Under the pieces are notes generated by a model. That model worked only from the letters and a program-made list of their open reading frames with translations. It did not search any database and was not told the DNA's origin. This document shows positions 1-11,017 of a stretch of DNA of 64,000 bases, piece by piece. The translations under genes and the position numbers were made by a program. Location: assembly GCF_043290135.1 (NCBI RefSeq), contig NC_134704.1, positions 17,958,001 through 18,022,000 on the forward strand. Direction: 5' to 3'. Source of the stretch: Rhipicephalus microplus (lineage: Eukaryota; Arthropoda; Arachnida; Ixodida; Ixodidae). Numbering within the stretch: the first letter of the stretch is position 1; the number at the start of each line of letters is the position of its first letter.

Positions 1-680
1 CAAAATAAATATTTTTTTCATTATAATTGAAGTATATTATTTACTTGTTTCACTGTAGCACTAATGAATCATACTTTGTTTCAGCACATTTTAAATTGTG
101 AATCAAGTAGGCTAAGTTTACTTTTGCGCTCGTATATTTGTTTCATATCCACAAAGTACTTCTACTGGAGCTAAACTAGGAATTCAGAAAGATTCATGTC
201 AAAAGAACACCATAAAGCAAACCGATTTTTCGTGTATCAGTAAAGTAGACTTTCATGGTCCCAAAAACACCTTTTGTAACGCGGCTCGACGCTAGGTAAG
301 CCAGAAAACGTGCGAAAAGAAAATGCTAGTGGAGACGCCATTTTGAGATTCCCGCACGAAACACCACCACGTCATAAAGTTCAAAGGCGTCTACCCGGCC
401 TTAAATGGCTTATAATAGATAAAAATAAAGTACCATTTCATATGCGTACGCCATGGACTTAGCATACGAAGTTTCAGAAAATTTCCTCGTGTCAATGTCG
501 CGAAAATACAAAAAAAAATACATTTTGTAATTTGATACGTCAAGCTCCGAGATTTCGGCGCAAAATTGAGAAATGAAATTTCAACAAAGTTTTCTTTCCA
601 CGAATAAATAACTTATGACAAGGAAACTTATGCACTTGCACAAGGGATTGTTGCTGGGCTAGTTGGTATCGCTTCACATT
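1..680. other. unassigned AT-rich sequence
   Basis: No frame here has a recognisable domain or a start with coding character. The stretch is AT-rich, with a more GC-rich patch near 285-410. I see no RNA gene and no element boundary. Confidence 0.5.
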
Positions 681-792
681 CATAATGTAGCGCAAAGAAT
701 GACAACAAGGACACAAAAAAAGACACACCACAATAACTTGTGGTGTGTCCTCCTTTGTGTCCGTCTTGTCGTTTTTCTTGTGCTACATTATG
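681..792. repeat. foldback (hairpin) repeat
   Basis: Left arm 681-733 and right arm 738-792 are near-complementary and are separated by only about 4 bases. The outer ends read CATAATGTAG and CTACATTATG. The arms are built from short purine-rich and pyrimidine-rich blocks containing GGACACA and TGTGTCC. It encodes nothing. It is probably a short non-autonomous foldback element. A second foldback with similar GGACAC blocks but different ends lies at 44336-44476. Confidence 0.75.
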
Positions 793-1503
793 AACACTGC
801 ATTGAACTTCTCAGGGTGCAGTTTATCAATCTAAACTAAGACAAAGTGTTTCTTTACTGTCCCTTTAAACAAGGCCAAGGCGTACAGTCATGGGTACAAG
901 AGAACAAAACAGAACAGCTCAATGGCAGCGACACGCTCAGAGACGAGCTGTATAAGATCAGCAACGCGGGAAATGACTAACAGGGACACTGCCACTTGAG
1001 CAATGGATTTATTCAGACGTGCTCCGCAACGGCAGCGCTCACATAGAGACGAAAATTAATTGCTGTCTTCGGCTTGGTCAACCCATTCTCTTGCGTGGCT
1101 CGCTAGAGGCCAGAAAACAAGTCTGCGGTTTGAACGCGTGTTTTCTTCGGAGAGTTTATCTCTTGGAATTTTAAACACAAGCACGCACCCACAATCATGT
1201 GGTTGATAAACGTGACGTAAAAAGTGACGACCAGATAAGTCATGGCTGGAATTAATTTTGTTGCGTTCTAATTGCACGAATTTGGTTTTAAGATACCTTA
1301 CAGCCGGTAAACTCGGAACCCGTACATTTAAATATCTGCGAACGTACACTCATTCTCCATTAAGGAAAGCGGAAAAGTGTAAGGAATGCGAAACGAGAAA
1401 ACTGGGGCAAGCAAATTCTGAACATGGCGCATTTGTGCTACACGTACTACTGTTTTTCGTTCTTTTGCATTACTTAAAGCTCCCACGTAACAATTTTCGT
1501 TCC
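793..1503. other. unassigned intergenic sequence
   Basis: Open frames at 1056-1349 (minus) and 1258-1566 (plus) overlap on opposite strands, show no domain, and run into the SINE. I see no supported gene. Confidence 0.45.
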
Positions 1504-1687
1504 AGGTCGCGGGATCAAATCCCGGCTGTGGCGGCTGACTTTTCGATGGAGGCGGAAATGTTGTAGGCCCGTGGGCCCAGATTTGGGTGCACGTTATAGA
1601 ACCCCAGGTGGTCGAAATTTCCAGAGCCCTCCACTATACGGCGTCTCTCATAATCATAGATTGGTTTTGGGACGTTAAACCCCACAA
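1504..1687 (+). mobile_element. Ruka-like SINE, 5'-truncated
   Basis: The copy begins at the B-box region (GGATCAAATCCC) and lacks the tRNA-like A-box head. It continues through the family's conserved body: GGAGGCGGAAATGTTGTAGG, a TTTGGGTGCACGTTA block, TTTCCAGAGCCCTCCACTA and GGGACGTTAAACCCCAC. No tail repeat or target duplication was found. RNA polymerase III transcribes full-length members of such families; this copy lacks half of that promoter. Confidence 0.85.
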
Positions 1688-1972
1688 TTCCGAATTCTTT
1701 ATTCCTTGAATACATGCAGGTGATGCTTGATAGACAACAGCTTGTTTTTTGGTTTCTGTTCCCAGTTTTATCTTGTTTGCGCGCCTTGTTACGCACCCCA
1801 ATACAACATAATCGAAACATTTAAATTGAGTTGAGCAGCTAACTTGTGTTTTTATACCTCTCTTAGTTAGAAGAAGAAGTGTCTCTTTAGAAGAACGCTT
1901 GTTTCAGCGCTCTGTTTCATTTTAGTGAAATCATCGGTCTTTTGAGGTGCCTCGCCTCTCCGTCTTACGGTG

Positions 1973-3306
1973 ATGGACACGGAGCATGCCAGAGGCCCGC
2001 CTGGTCACAGGTCCTCACACCCGTCAACCACAAGGAAGCGAGCTGGCTCTCCCAGTGACACTGAGGACACCGATCTCTACTCTATGTCGGAAGACGACAC
2101 ATCCGATGGCAGCTTTATACCTGTCCGGGGTAAGAGGGCAAAGAGAAGGACGGCGAATACAGCAGCATCAGCTCCTGCAAGCACAGTGACTGTGCATTCA
2201 AGGCCTGCGCGCTGGCCGCACGTCATCATCTTCATGCTCGAAGATCCATCAAGCAACCTGCGGCTCCTGAACAGGCAAGCCCTTTCGGTTGCTCTCGAAT
2301 GTGCGGTGCCACATCAAATTAAGGACGTACGAGTAAACCCAAGGAAGAACATTCTCGCCATAGACGTGCATGATGTGAGTGCGCTAGGACAGCTGCAGCA
2401 AATGGCTGAGCTAGGTGGCATTAAAATGCGCCCCTTTATCCCGATGGATCACAAATCAATTGCCGGTGTAATTTATGACATCGACACTGCCATTCCTAAT
2501 GCTGACTTGTCTACCCTCATCAAGCCTGCAAACGAGGGAACTGTCATTACGCAAGTGCGGCGCCTTGGAAATACGCGCTGCGTAAAAGTGTTTTTCAAGG
2601 GAGATTGCATACCGTCCCACGTTAAAGTTGGACATTTTCGACATCCGGTTCGACCATTCATCCAAAAGCCACTTCAATGTCATCAGTGCTTCAGGCTAGG
2701 ACACGTCAAGGGCGTATGCCCCAACTTACGACTGTGTCCCCGCTGCGCTGAACCTCATGCTGAAGACGCCTGTCGGGCGACTTCTCTGAAGTGCGCCAAC
2801 TGCAGTGGTCCTCATGCTGCCTCGTCGAAAGACTGTCCTCGAATCCAAAAGGAGCGCGCGGTTCTCAGACAAATGGCCCGAGACAACTCAACACACAGGG
2901 AGGCATCGTAGTAGTCCGGCGTCGGCGTCGACGTCGGCATCATCGAAAGTCTTCAAAGAAGGCACATTCCCGAGACGCTCCTTCCCACTCTTTAGCGGTT
3001 CTATCCAGTAGCGCCGCGAAAGGGCCCACCACTTCTACGAAAGAAACAGAGAAGCCTCCTTCTCTGGAGGAATGGCCCACGCTCCCGACGCGCTCTTTTG
3101 CCAAGGAACCTCTGCAGGTTGTGGCCACACAAGAGCCGTCTCCAACCATGGAAGATTTGCCTAAAACTGATCGTCAAGTGATCTCGGTGCTGCGTTCCCT
3201 TATAGAAGCCATCCGAGTGATATTAGTCGACATGAAGACACCATCTGCTCGAAGCGCACTTGGACTATTGGACGCCCTAAGCCCAGTGCTTGAATCTCTC
3301 AACTAG
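1973..3306 (+). pseudogene. I-type LINE ORF1 (gag-like, zinc knuckle), frameshifted
   Basis: ORF1 proteins of this group coat the element RNA. The frame opens at ATG 1973; a GTG directly before it is not needed. It runs 312 residues to TAG at 2909-2911. The N-terminal part is polar and Ser/Thr/Lys-rich. Three knuckles follow: CHQCFRLGHVKGVC at residues 236-249, CPRCAEPHAEDAC at 255-267, and a third starting at residue 274. The protein continues in another frame, seen as an arginine-rich stretch from about 2911 and a Pro/Ser/Thr-rich tail ending at TAG 3304-3306. The frame change fits a net loss of one base between about 2880 and 2911. ORF2 starts four bases after the ORF1 stop. A homologous C-terminus (ARSVL..LDDLSPLLE) occurs at 13240-13690, which supports joining the two frames. 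Confidence 0.82.
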
Positions 3307-3310
3307 GAAG

Positions 3311-6300
3311 ATGGCTACTCACACCTCAACATTTCTTAAAGAAGTCAAGGCTGCATCCGTCATCCAATGGAACGCCAGAGGACTAAAATCACGCCTTTCA
3401 GATTTTCGTCAGTTTGTGTTTGCCAACGTGTTTCCAATCATCGTCATTTGTGAACCCAATTTGTCGAAACCAATAAGACTATCGGGGTACGAAGCTGTCA
3501 TGTCTTCAACGTACGGTGCGTGCAGCAAAATCATCGTCTTTGTTCGTCGTGAACTGACGTATGTTGTGCAACCAATTGCACCTCACGATGCCAATCAGTA
3601 TGTCTGCATCACTGTGAAAAAGAACCAACTCATGTTTACTCTCATAGGCGTTTATATATCGCCGTCAAGTAATCTCGATTCCAGGAGATTAGCGGATATT
3701 TTGAGAGTGTGTCCTGCACCATGGGTCCTCATAGGTGATTTCAATGCGCACAATCACGCATGGGGAAGTACGCGGACAAATGCAAGAGGACGCAGGTTAG
3801 CAAACATCGCCTACAACTATGGCCTTACTCTCCTGAACGACGGCAGCCCCACTTTTCTTCGAGGTGTGACATACGGCAGCTGTCTCGACCTTGCTTTTGT
3901 CTCCAACTCCCTCGCGAGATACGTCAAGTGGTTTCCAGATGTTGAGACACGAGGAAGTGATCACATTCCAATCTACCTTAACATCAAAGGCTTGTCTAGT
4001 TATGGTCCACGGATGATCATTCGAGCAGTCCAATGGACCAACTTCAAATCTGACATGGAAGATGCTTGCAGCGATGGCCTACGATCTGGGTTAGAGGAAA
4101 CAATTAAGAGCACAATGCAAAACGCCACTCGCACGGTGACGATATCTTCCACACGAAACGACTTTGATATAGAGTTGGAGCGACTCCGAGCACTGCGACG
4201 CCGGGCGGAGCGTTGGTATCGGCGTACAAAATCAATTCACGATCTTAGGGCAGCCAGGAGGATGCAAAAGAAGATTCGGCGTCGCATGGATAGATTAGCG
4301 TCGGAACGATGGACAACGTTTTGCCAGTCACTAGACCCTCGCAAGCCACGCTCACACATTTGGAAAACGGTGCAAGGTCTGCGTCACCCTACGAAACAGC
4401 GCTTTCCATTCAAAGCGCTCGCGCTATTTCAAAGGAGGCAAGAAATCGATGTCACAGAAGATTTCTGTGCGCAGATCGCCAACCAAGCCACTCGTCCAGA
4501 TTCTCCAGTGAGAGGTGACGTCCCCCGTTCCCGTGACTACCACATGGACCTCCTTTTTACAATGGAGGAGCTCGAGGCGGCACTAGCTCTCTGCAGGCGT
4601 TCAACTTCTCCGGGTCCAGATGGTATTCCGTACCGAGCCTTGTGCAACCTTGGGGAAGGTGCAAGGAGAGAACTGTTGAGCCTCTACAACATCTCGTGGC
4701 AGGATGGCTATGTTCCTGATGACTGGAAAGTAAGCCGCTTGTTACCCATCTTGAAGCAGGGCAAATCCCCACTCGAACTAACTTCATACCGCCCAATAGC
4801 ACTGGCAAGCTGCGTAGGGAAGATAATGGAACGGATGATACTAGGCCGCCTGGAGTGGTATCTTGAATGCCACAAGATTTATCCGAATTCAATGGCTGGT
4901 TTCTGACGCGACCGCTCTTCTATTGACAATGTCGTTGATCTAGTTTCGTACGTTCAGCACGAAAGATCCCGTAAGCGACTATCTGCAGCTTTGTTTCTAG
5001 ATGTGAAAGGCGCTTATGATAATGTACTACATGAAGCCATTTTGGGTGCTCTTGCGGTGGTTGGCCTTGGTGGTCGAGTATTTCGGTGGATTTCGAGTTA
5101 CCTGGCTGCAAGATCATTCTTTGTGTTAACAGAAGATGGCCCAACTACGCGACGCTATACTTCCAGGGGTGTTCCTCAAGGCGGAGTTCTTAGCCTGACG
5201 CTATTCAATCTTGCACTAATTGGCCTTGCTGAATACTTGCCAAGCACCATTAAAATCTCAATATACGCAGACGACATCTGTGTCTGGACATCGGCAGTCA
5301 CACGTCCTCAGATACGTTCCCGGCTTCAAAAAGCAGCAACTATGATTGCCAACTACTTGTTCAAACAAGGTCTCAGCATATCACCAGAAAAATGCGCGCT
5401 GGTGGCTTTCACTCGTAAAGCAATGACCCCTTATGTCATCTCAATCTGCGGGCGACCGATTTCTTACGCCAAAACCCACCGGTTTCTGGGCATCATTATT
5501 GATAGGGACCTCTGTTGGAGTCCGCATGTGACCTATATGAAGAAACGCCTGACCGCTATTTGTCAACTGTTCAAGTTCCTGGCAGGAAAGACGTGGGGGA
5601 TGTCAGTAGACGCAATGATGGAGCTCTACAGGGCCCTGTTTCTCGGTTTCCTCAGATATAGCTTGCCCGTGCTTAGCAATACCTGCAAGACCAATGTTCG
5701 TATTTTACAGGCAGTACAAGCACAAGCGCTGAGAGTGTGCCTCGGTCTGCCCAGATGTACGTCAACAGAAGCAACAATTGCAATTGCTGGTGACTATCCG
5801 ATACAAACTCACATTGTTGTTGAAGTCCTGAGAACACACATCCGACACTTCGCACGTGCCCCCGGCCATCACCTTGCACTGTTGCCTTCAGAGAGGCGAC
5901 AAGCATCGTTCGCCAAAATGATTGTGAAATACAACGATAAACTTCCCTCGGGCTTCACTCCTGCATCTAAATCATCCATACGGCCTTGGTGTGTTATTCG
6001 ACCCACAGTGCATCTTAGTGTACCAGGGATCCGGAGGAAATCTGAGTTATCATCGCCTGTGCTGAAACAACTGTCTCTTCTTCTTTTGCACGAGAAATAT
6101 TCAGACAGCATACATGTATACACCGATGGTTCCACGAACCACCAGTGTTCGTCGGGGGCAGTAGTTATCCCAGCAAGAGGTGTTACCATCAGCTTTAGGA
6201 CTGACCACTCCACGGCACCTACAGCAGCGGAACTAGCTGCTTTGCGCGCTGCACTTTGTGTGATCAATCGGGAACCACCGCAACAATGGTCGATTTTCAG

Positions 6301-6982
6301 CGACTCAAGGGCTGCCCTACAATCTGTGCTCTCAGCACTGCGTCGCGGCCCGTATGAACAGCTTGTTTTCGAAATTCGATGCCTTCTCCACACTTTACTC
6401 GAGAAAGGGCATCATGTGACGCTTCAATGGCTGCCAAGTCATTGCGGCATCATAGGGAACGAACATGCCGATACTGCCGCGCGGGCAGCCCTTGAAGGAA
6501 CACGAGAAGAAGCCATACCACTTTCGAGGACTGATGTTGCCAGTAATCTTCGACGACTTGCGCGTGAAGTCACGTTTTCACTATGGTGCCCACCAAGCAT
6601 CGATACGAATCGTCAACACCACCTGTCCTCTTTGATGGCTGTCCGCATGCCCACTGGACTCGATCAAAGAGAAGCCACCCTACTTCATCGCTTATGGCTA
6701 GGAGTGGCATTTACAAAATCTTACTCCTTCGTCATAGGAATGGCCGACAACGCTCTCTGCGATGCCTGTCATTGCGAAGAGACGCTACACCACATCCTGT
6801 GTGACTGTCCATTGTATGAAATCCAGAGACAGTCACTGGCGTCTGCTTTTGCGCGCATCGACAACAGCCAAATGTCTGTGGACACTATTCTGTCAAGTGC
6901 CCGAGAAAAGACACTGCAACAGAAGGCGACGAAAGCTCTGTTGAAATTCCTACGCGACACCGACTTGAACAAGCGACTGTAA
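3311..6982 (+). pseudogene. I-type LINE ORF2 polyprotein, one in-frame stop
   Basis: ORF2 would nick target DNA and copy element RNA onto it. I chose ATG 3311; upstream in-frame codons reach 3290 but only through TTG. Domains in order: APE-type endonuclease (QWNARG near residue 20, GDFNAHNHAW with D143, SDH with H218); reverse transcriptase (SPGPDGIPY, YRPIALASC, FLDVKGAYDNV, RGVPQGGVLS, YADD at 652-655); RNase H (TDGS with D939, E974, D998, and D1054 in NEHADTA); and a C-terminal CCHC motif (CDACHCEETLHHILCDC). TGA 4904-4906 interrupts the frame at codon 532, inside the RT between AGF and RDRS. Downstream of it the frame is open to TAA 6980-6982. An arginine codon CGA changed to TGA at a CpG would explain the stop. 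After VLS the residue is L where P is usual. Confidence 0.9.
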
Positions 6983-7240
6983 CAGCAATGTCACACACCG
7001 CGAAAGACAAGACTGGACTATGACTGAGTGTGCGCGCATGTGCTGCCGAATGTGCTGTTTCTATCTTCCCTCTCTGCTCTCTTTCATCTCCCCCATCCCT
7101 CTCCCATGCGCAGGGTAGCAAACCGGCTGCCTATAGGCTGGTTAACCTCCTTGCCTTTCTTTTCCCTCTATTTTCCTTCCTTCCTTCCTCTTAGTTCTCT
7201 CAGATGCATTGGAACACCGATGTTTAAAAGCCCTCCCCCC
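6983..7240 (+). other. 3' UTR of the I-type LINE
   Basis: This is a pyrimidine-rich tract followed by a GGGTAGCAAACCGG block, a GGTTAACCTCC block and a CTTCCTTCC run. The same blocks follow ORF2 remnants at 32593-32688 and 62050-62190, so this is the family's 3' end, where reverse transcription would begin. The exact end is not clear. Confidence 0.7.
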
Positions 7241-10149
7241 TCCCCTTTCTTTTTTCTTGATGGTCATCTGCGTTTAACCACGATTACGACGAACTGCGCT
7301 GCACTCAACTAAATACTGCTTCATGAAAACAGAAAGAGACCACGAGAACCTCTACGAGTTCAGAAGGGAGGGTGCAGTGCGCAGCTCTGTTACCGATTTT
7401 CCACGCATTCTTAAGAGACGAAACTAAACTTCAATGTCAGGTAAACCTCCCCGATGCCACCTACTTCTAATTCCCCGAACCATAGGCGCCTTCTTGTACA
7501 TCAGTACTCTCGGCAGCAAAGACAATCGATTCCGAGCACGCCCAGCGCACGCTGAAGAAGTGCCCACTCTTGTGCGCACACGCCACGCCGAAGTCTAGTG
7601 GCGGCGAAGTTCACTGCGGAGTCAAACGAGGCATGCACCAAAAGAGCGCACGTCGTACGCACAACCCTTTCGGGAACACCCGCACAGAGCAACACCGCGT
7701 TCACCTCTCGTCCGCACAGCATCGTCTCCGTGCATTGAAAGCGAGCTTCTCTGCACGGCACGTGGGGAAATCCTCCGGAGGGCAGCAACTTTTCGAGGTA
7801 TCTCTCCCGTAATTACAGCTTCTCGGGCCAAGTAGCCCACGTTTCCGAGGTTAACTGGATGGCTCCGCGCTGTGAACGCACGAAGCAACGGAGGGAAGAG
7901 GCTGATCCTTTTAGGGGAGAGAGAAAGAGAGAGGGTGGATGGGCCTAAAAGAGGTTGCGCTAAGGGACGCGGAAGCCGATAGGAGCCAGAGCTGCAGCCG
8001 TTCGGCTGCATATTTCATGCCACATGATGCTAGTGAGGAAGACAGGGGCGAGAAAGTTTGTGTGATACCTTAATGGGGTCTCGCTTTGAAAGCCTTATAC
8101 GCCGTGTTCCTCAATACCGAGAAACAACTCTACTTCGCGTGCTCGGTTTCGTGATGCCTGCTGCTGCTATGGTTAACGTTTGCCGATGAGGAGTATGGAA
8201 TAATCTGTTTTCGTTATAGACAGGTCTGAAGCCTTAGCATTTACATCAACAAATTGAGCAGGGCAGAACTAAAGAGGAATAGAAAAATTGTGAGATCGCT
8301 GTTGCTTGATATTCTGCAGTGAGGAGGGTTATCACAGGATTCCTGGATTCCTGCTTCAACGTATCCTTCTGTACTGGTTCTAGTTTAGTCGCATGCCCAT
8401 GCGGTTAGGTATGAGCATCATCAGCCCCCACCTCCTCTTTTTTTTCAAGTAGTTACGACGTCGTTTCTCTGAACTCTGTGTTAACATAGCCGGATCTAAC
8501 GTAACGTGCCTTTGCGCAAGTTACCATTAAAAAAAATAGCTTTTTCAAACTCCTACAGCTATATGATTTTCAAGAGTCTTGGAATAAGAGTACATTTGCA
8601 AGATAAACTTCAACAAATATTGTTGTTGTTGTTGTTGTTGTTGTTGTTCTTGTTGTTGTATGGAGGGCCTAGTTCAATAACAACTAAGCTCTGCAAATCG
8701 CTTACAGTGTTAAATTGTTTTTTCAGAAGAAAGCTGCAGCGTTCTTATGACTTGGATTGCAAGGGACAATATAAGCCATCTCCTTCCGATAAAATTTCAG
8801 AGCGCCATTGCTCCTGGTTCCAAGTTTTATCGTTCCTGGAATATACACCTGTTTCTTTCAGTTCACCGGGTTCACGTAGGGCACAGTTGATTGCATATAG
8901 ACGTATCTGTGCAAAGGCAAGCTTGCGATTCGAGTTATTATTCATGCCTCAGCCATAGGCACTTTTCAAAATTAGATGTGAAATTCTGAATGCATTATTT
9001 TTGACAGAACCAGAAAAACGTTTTCCTCTAGAAATTGTGGGTAATTTTGAACTTTGTTCTCGAACGTAAATTGCCTTTCAACCAACATGCTGAACACAGT
9101 TACAGGCACCCGAATACATGATGTTAATTCATGTAGAATTCCTGTACTCACAGACTTAAGTGGGTGGTCACAAAACAAAAATGAGTGAAAGTGAGCGAGT
9201 AGTTTTTCATAGGAGGTGCCCTTGCCTCCAACTCTCCTTTTTTTTTTTTGTCAGCTGCCAATTCGTCCCTATCCATCCTCGTTCCGTGGGTCAGCCGCAA
9301 ACTCAGAAGCGTGAGAGACTGTATCGTTGGTCCGCGTCGAATTCGCGACTGTCACTGACGTTGATGAATGTTCTCGGTGGCGATGTACGAAATCAATCGC
9401 GTCCCCCAAAGAATTTCGCGCCTGATGGACTTTGTGACGTGGCAGCGCATTTTGTGTTTGTGCTCGGGTTTCTTTTGGCAGGAGTGCGACACGAAAAAAA
9501 GTGTTCGTCCAGAAATATGGCTCTTCGAAAATAAACTTGTAGCAACGGTGTGCCTTTCTTTTTGTTCATTTGTATTACATTCACATCTGATGCACGCTAC
9601 GGCTTTGACAGAATGTGTATATAAGTCTTTTTATCCACGTTTGGATAGGAATGGACAAGTAGACCACCGGAATGTAATAGAGTCTGCGTCTACAAACGCC
9701 AACAAGGGCGCGATGAATTCCAAGCAGGCCCTTATACGTTATCCTACTTATTCTGAGTGTTTAGCATGAAAGGCGAACCATTTATAGTACCTTTGTTTAT
9801 AACAGGATAGATTCTCATGGTTCATTAAAGTGCTCCTCAATTACTGTTCACGTCACTTCAAAGCTCATGATTGGTTTTTGCCGCTCGTCTTTTCTCGTAT
9901 TCAATTTTACAGGACTAGTGGTGTCTGATTGGAGTTTTCGAACTTTTTATAGCACAAACGCACTATGAGTTAATGCACAAAGAATAAATGAAATTTGGCT
10001 ATTATTTTCCTTTCTTCCTTCCTTTGACTATGCATGTACAACTTTGTTGCAAAAATCAGTTCTTCGACAAGGAAGCCCACGAATGGAAATTGCACGAGAC
10101 CTGTATAAGCTGTAAATGTTACTTCGTGCTACTTTTGAATGAACTGCAA
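7241..10149. other. unassigned sequence with a GC-rich patch
   Basis: 7500-8010 is GC-rich and has frames on both strands, including a 129-codon minus frame opening with ATG at 8011. It has no recognisable domain. 7993-8006 is a small palindrome (CAGCCGTTCGGCTG). The rest is AT-rich. I see no gene, RNA or element apart from the TTG repeat listed separately. Confidence 0.4.
8620..8659. repeat. (TTG)n microsatellite
   Basis: About thirteen TTG units with a single interruption (TTC). It reads as poly-Leu inside a random frame and is not a protein repeat. Confidence 0.9.
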
Positions 10150-10394
10150 TATTGTAACGAGGCATTTCGCATGAGCCCACCGTGGCAGATGAAGACATGA
10201 AGAAGAAGGCTGGTGTGCCGTGCGAGATTCTGAAATCTCTTCCGTGGCACAGTCGCTTGTAAATATTGTAAAGCATATTTGTTGTTGTTCGCCTTGTGTC
10301 TTCGTATTGCCCGCGAAACTTTGGTATAGAAGCGGGGTAGAAGAAGCGCTGTACAACGGAGATCCGTAGTGGTCCTCGACTCGGAGTTTTCATT
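10150..10394 (+). mobile_element. probable LTR and primer-binding region of a Gypsy-type element
   Basis: The segment starts near TGTAACGAGGC and runs through a TGTAAATATTGTAAAGC block to TTGTTGTTCGCC, directly before a degraded gag. A primer-site-like TGGTATAGAAGCGGGG lies just upstream of the gag ATG. This order fits LTR, leader, gag of a Gypsy-group element. I found no matching 3' LTR in the window, so the LTR limits are only approximate. Confidence 0.45.
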
Positions 10395-11017
10395 ATGGAA
10401 AACAAGTCCGATGGTGCGATCACTTCCCAATCGGCCACAGCAATCTCTGCACCGATCACTTCAACGCCTGCATCGGCCACAACACCCCCAACGTACACAT
10501 ACTGACGCACCTGGAAAACGCTGGGATGTTCTGCGGTATGGATGAAGTCGACGTCGAAGAGTGGGTTGCTGAATGCGAACGCACCAATGCGATCAACGGC
10601 TACGACCCGTCTCTCATACTGGCCATCGTGCTGTTCTAACTAAAACGCACGACGAAGTTATGATGCGAAAATCATGAGGATCGCAAACTGAAGGACTTTT
10701 AAACACAAACTGCGTGACCTATTACCCGTCAAAGTTACCGCTTTGCCTTAAGTCACTACATCAGCAACGGTTCTATCGACACTCTCACAATCCGGCTCTA
10801 TGGCGGACTGTGGATGATCGGCCGATTTGTTTCAACTGTGTCCGCATATGTAATGACCGCTTATCTTGCCCTAGAATTCAGTATGCCGCTGCTGACCACA
10901 CCGACAGGCCGTTTTCAGCCTCCTGAGCCGTACGCCGATCACCACGACCATTTTCGGCCTTTCGGACCGTACACTCACGATGCCTCTGCTACGCCGTACA
11001 GCCGCTTACCATCATCC
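10395..11017 (+). pseudogene. Gypsy-type gag remnant
   Basis: Gag builds the element's particle and binds its RNA. An ATG at 10395 opens a short Ser/Thr/Ala-rich frame that ends at TGA near 10503. The next stretch, in other frames, contains DVEEWVAECERTNA and, further on, CENHED and HKLRDL, which match the capsid region of Gypsy-group gag proteins. A damaged knuckle follows near 10825-10870 (CFNCVRI, then a final C; the usual Gly and His are replaced). Several stops and frame changes make it clearly dead. No protease, RT or integrase follows, so only the 5' portion remains. Confidence 0.6.

Larger units (their letters stand above)
1840..7240 (+). mobile_element. I-type non-LTR retrotransposon, nearly full length
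   Basis: The element consists of a 5' leader, ORF1 (RNA-binding, three zinc knuckles), ORF2 (endonuclease, reverse transcriptase, RNase H, terminal Cys/His motif) and a pyrimidine-rich 3' UTR. An RNase H domain downstream of the RT together with an APE-type endonuclease is the usual arrangement of the I group. The 3' UTR contains GGGTAGCAAACCGG and CTGGTTAACCTCC blocks, shared with copies at 32125-32688 and 61330-62190. Both outer ends are estimates, because I could not identify a target-site duplication. Two lesions are visible: a frameshift late in ORF1 and an in-frame TGA in ORF2. Confidence 0.88.

Noticed and set aside
4557..4892. 111-codon minus frame inside ORF2
   Set aside because: Antisense shadow of the RT coding region.
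5869..6393. 174-codon minus frame inside ORF2
   Set aside because: Antisense shadow of the RNase H coding region.
7622..8011. 129-codon minus frame from ATG in a GC-rich patch
   Set aside because: Opposing frames of similar length exist, and no domain, splice site or codon pattern supports coding.
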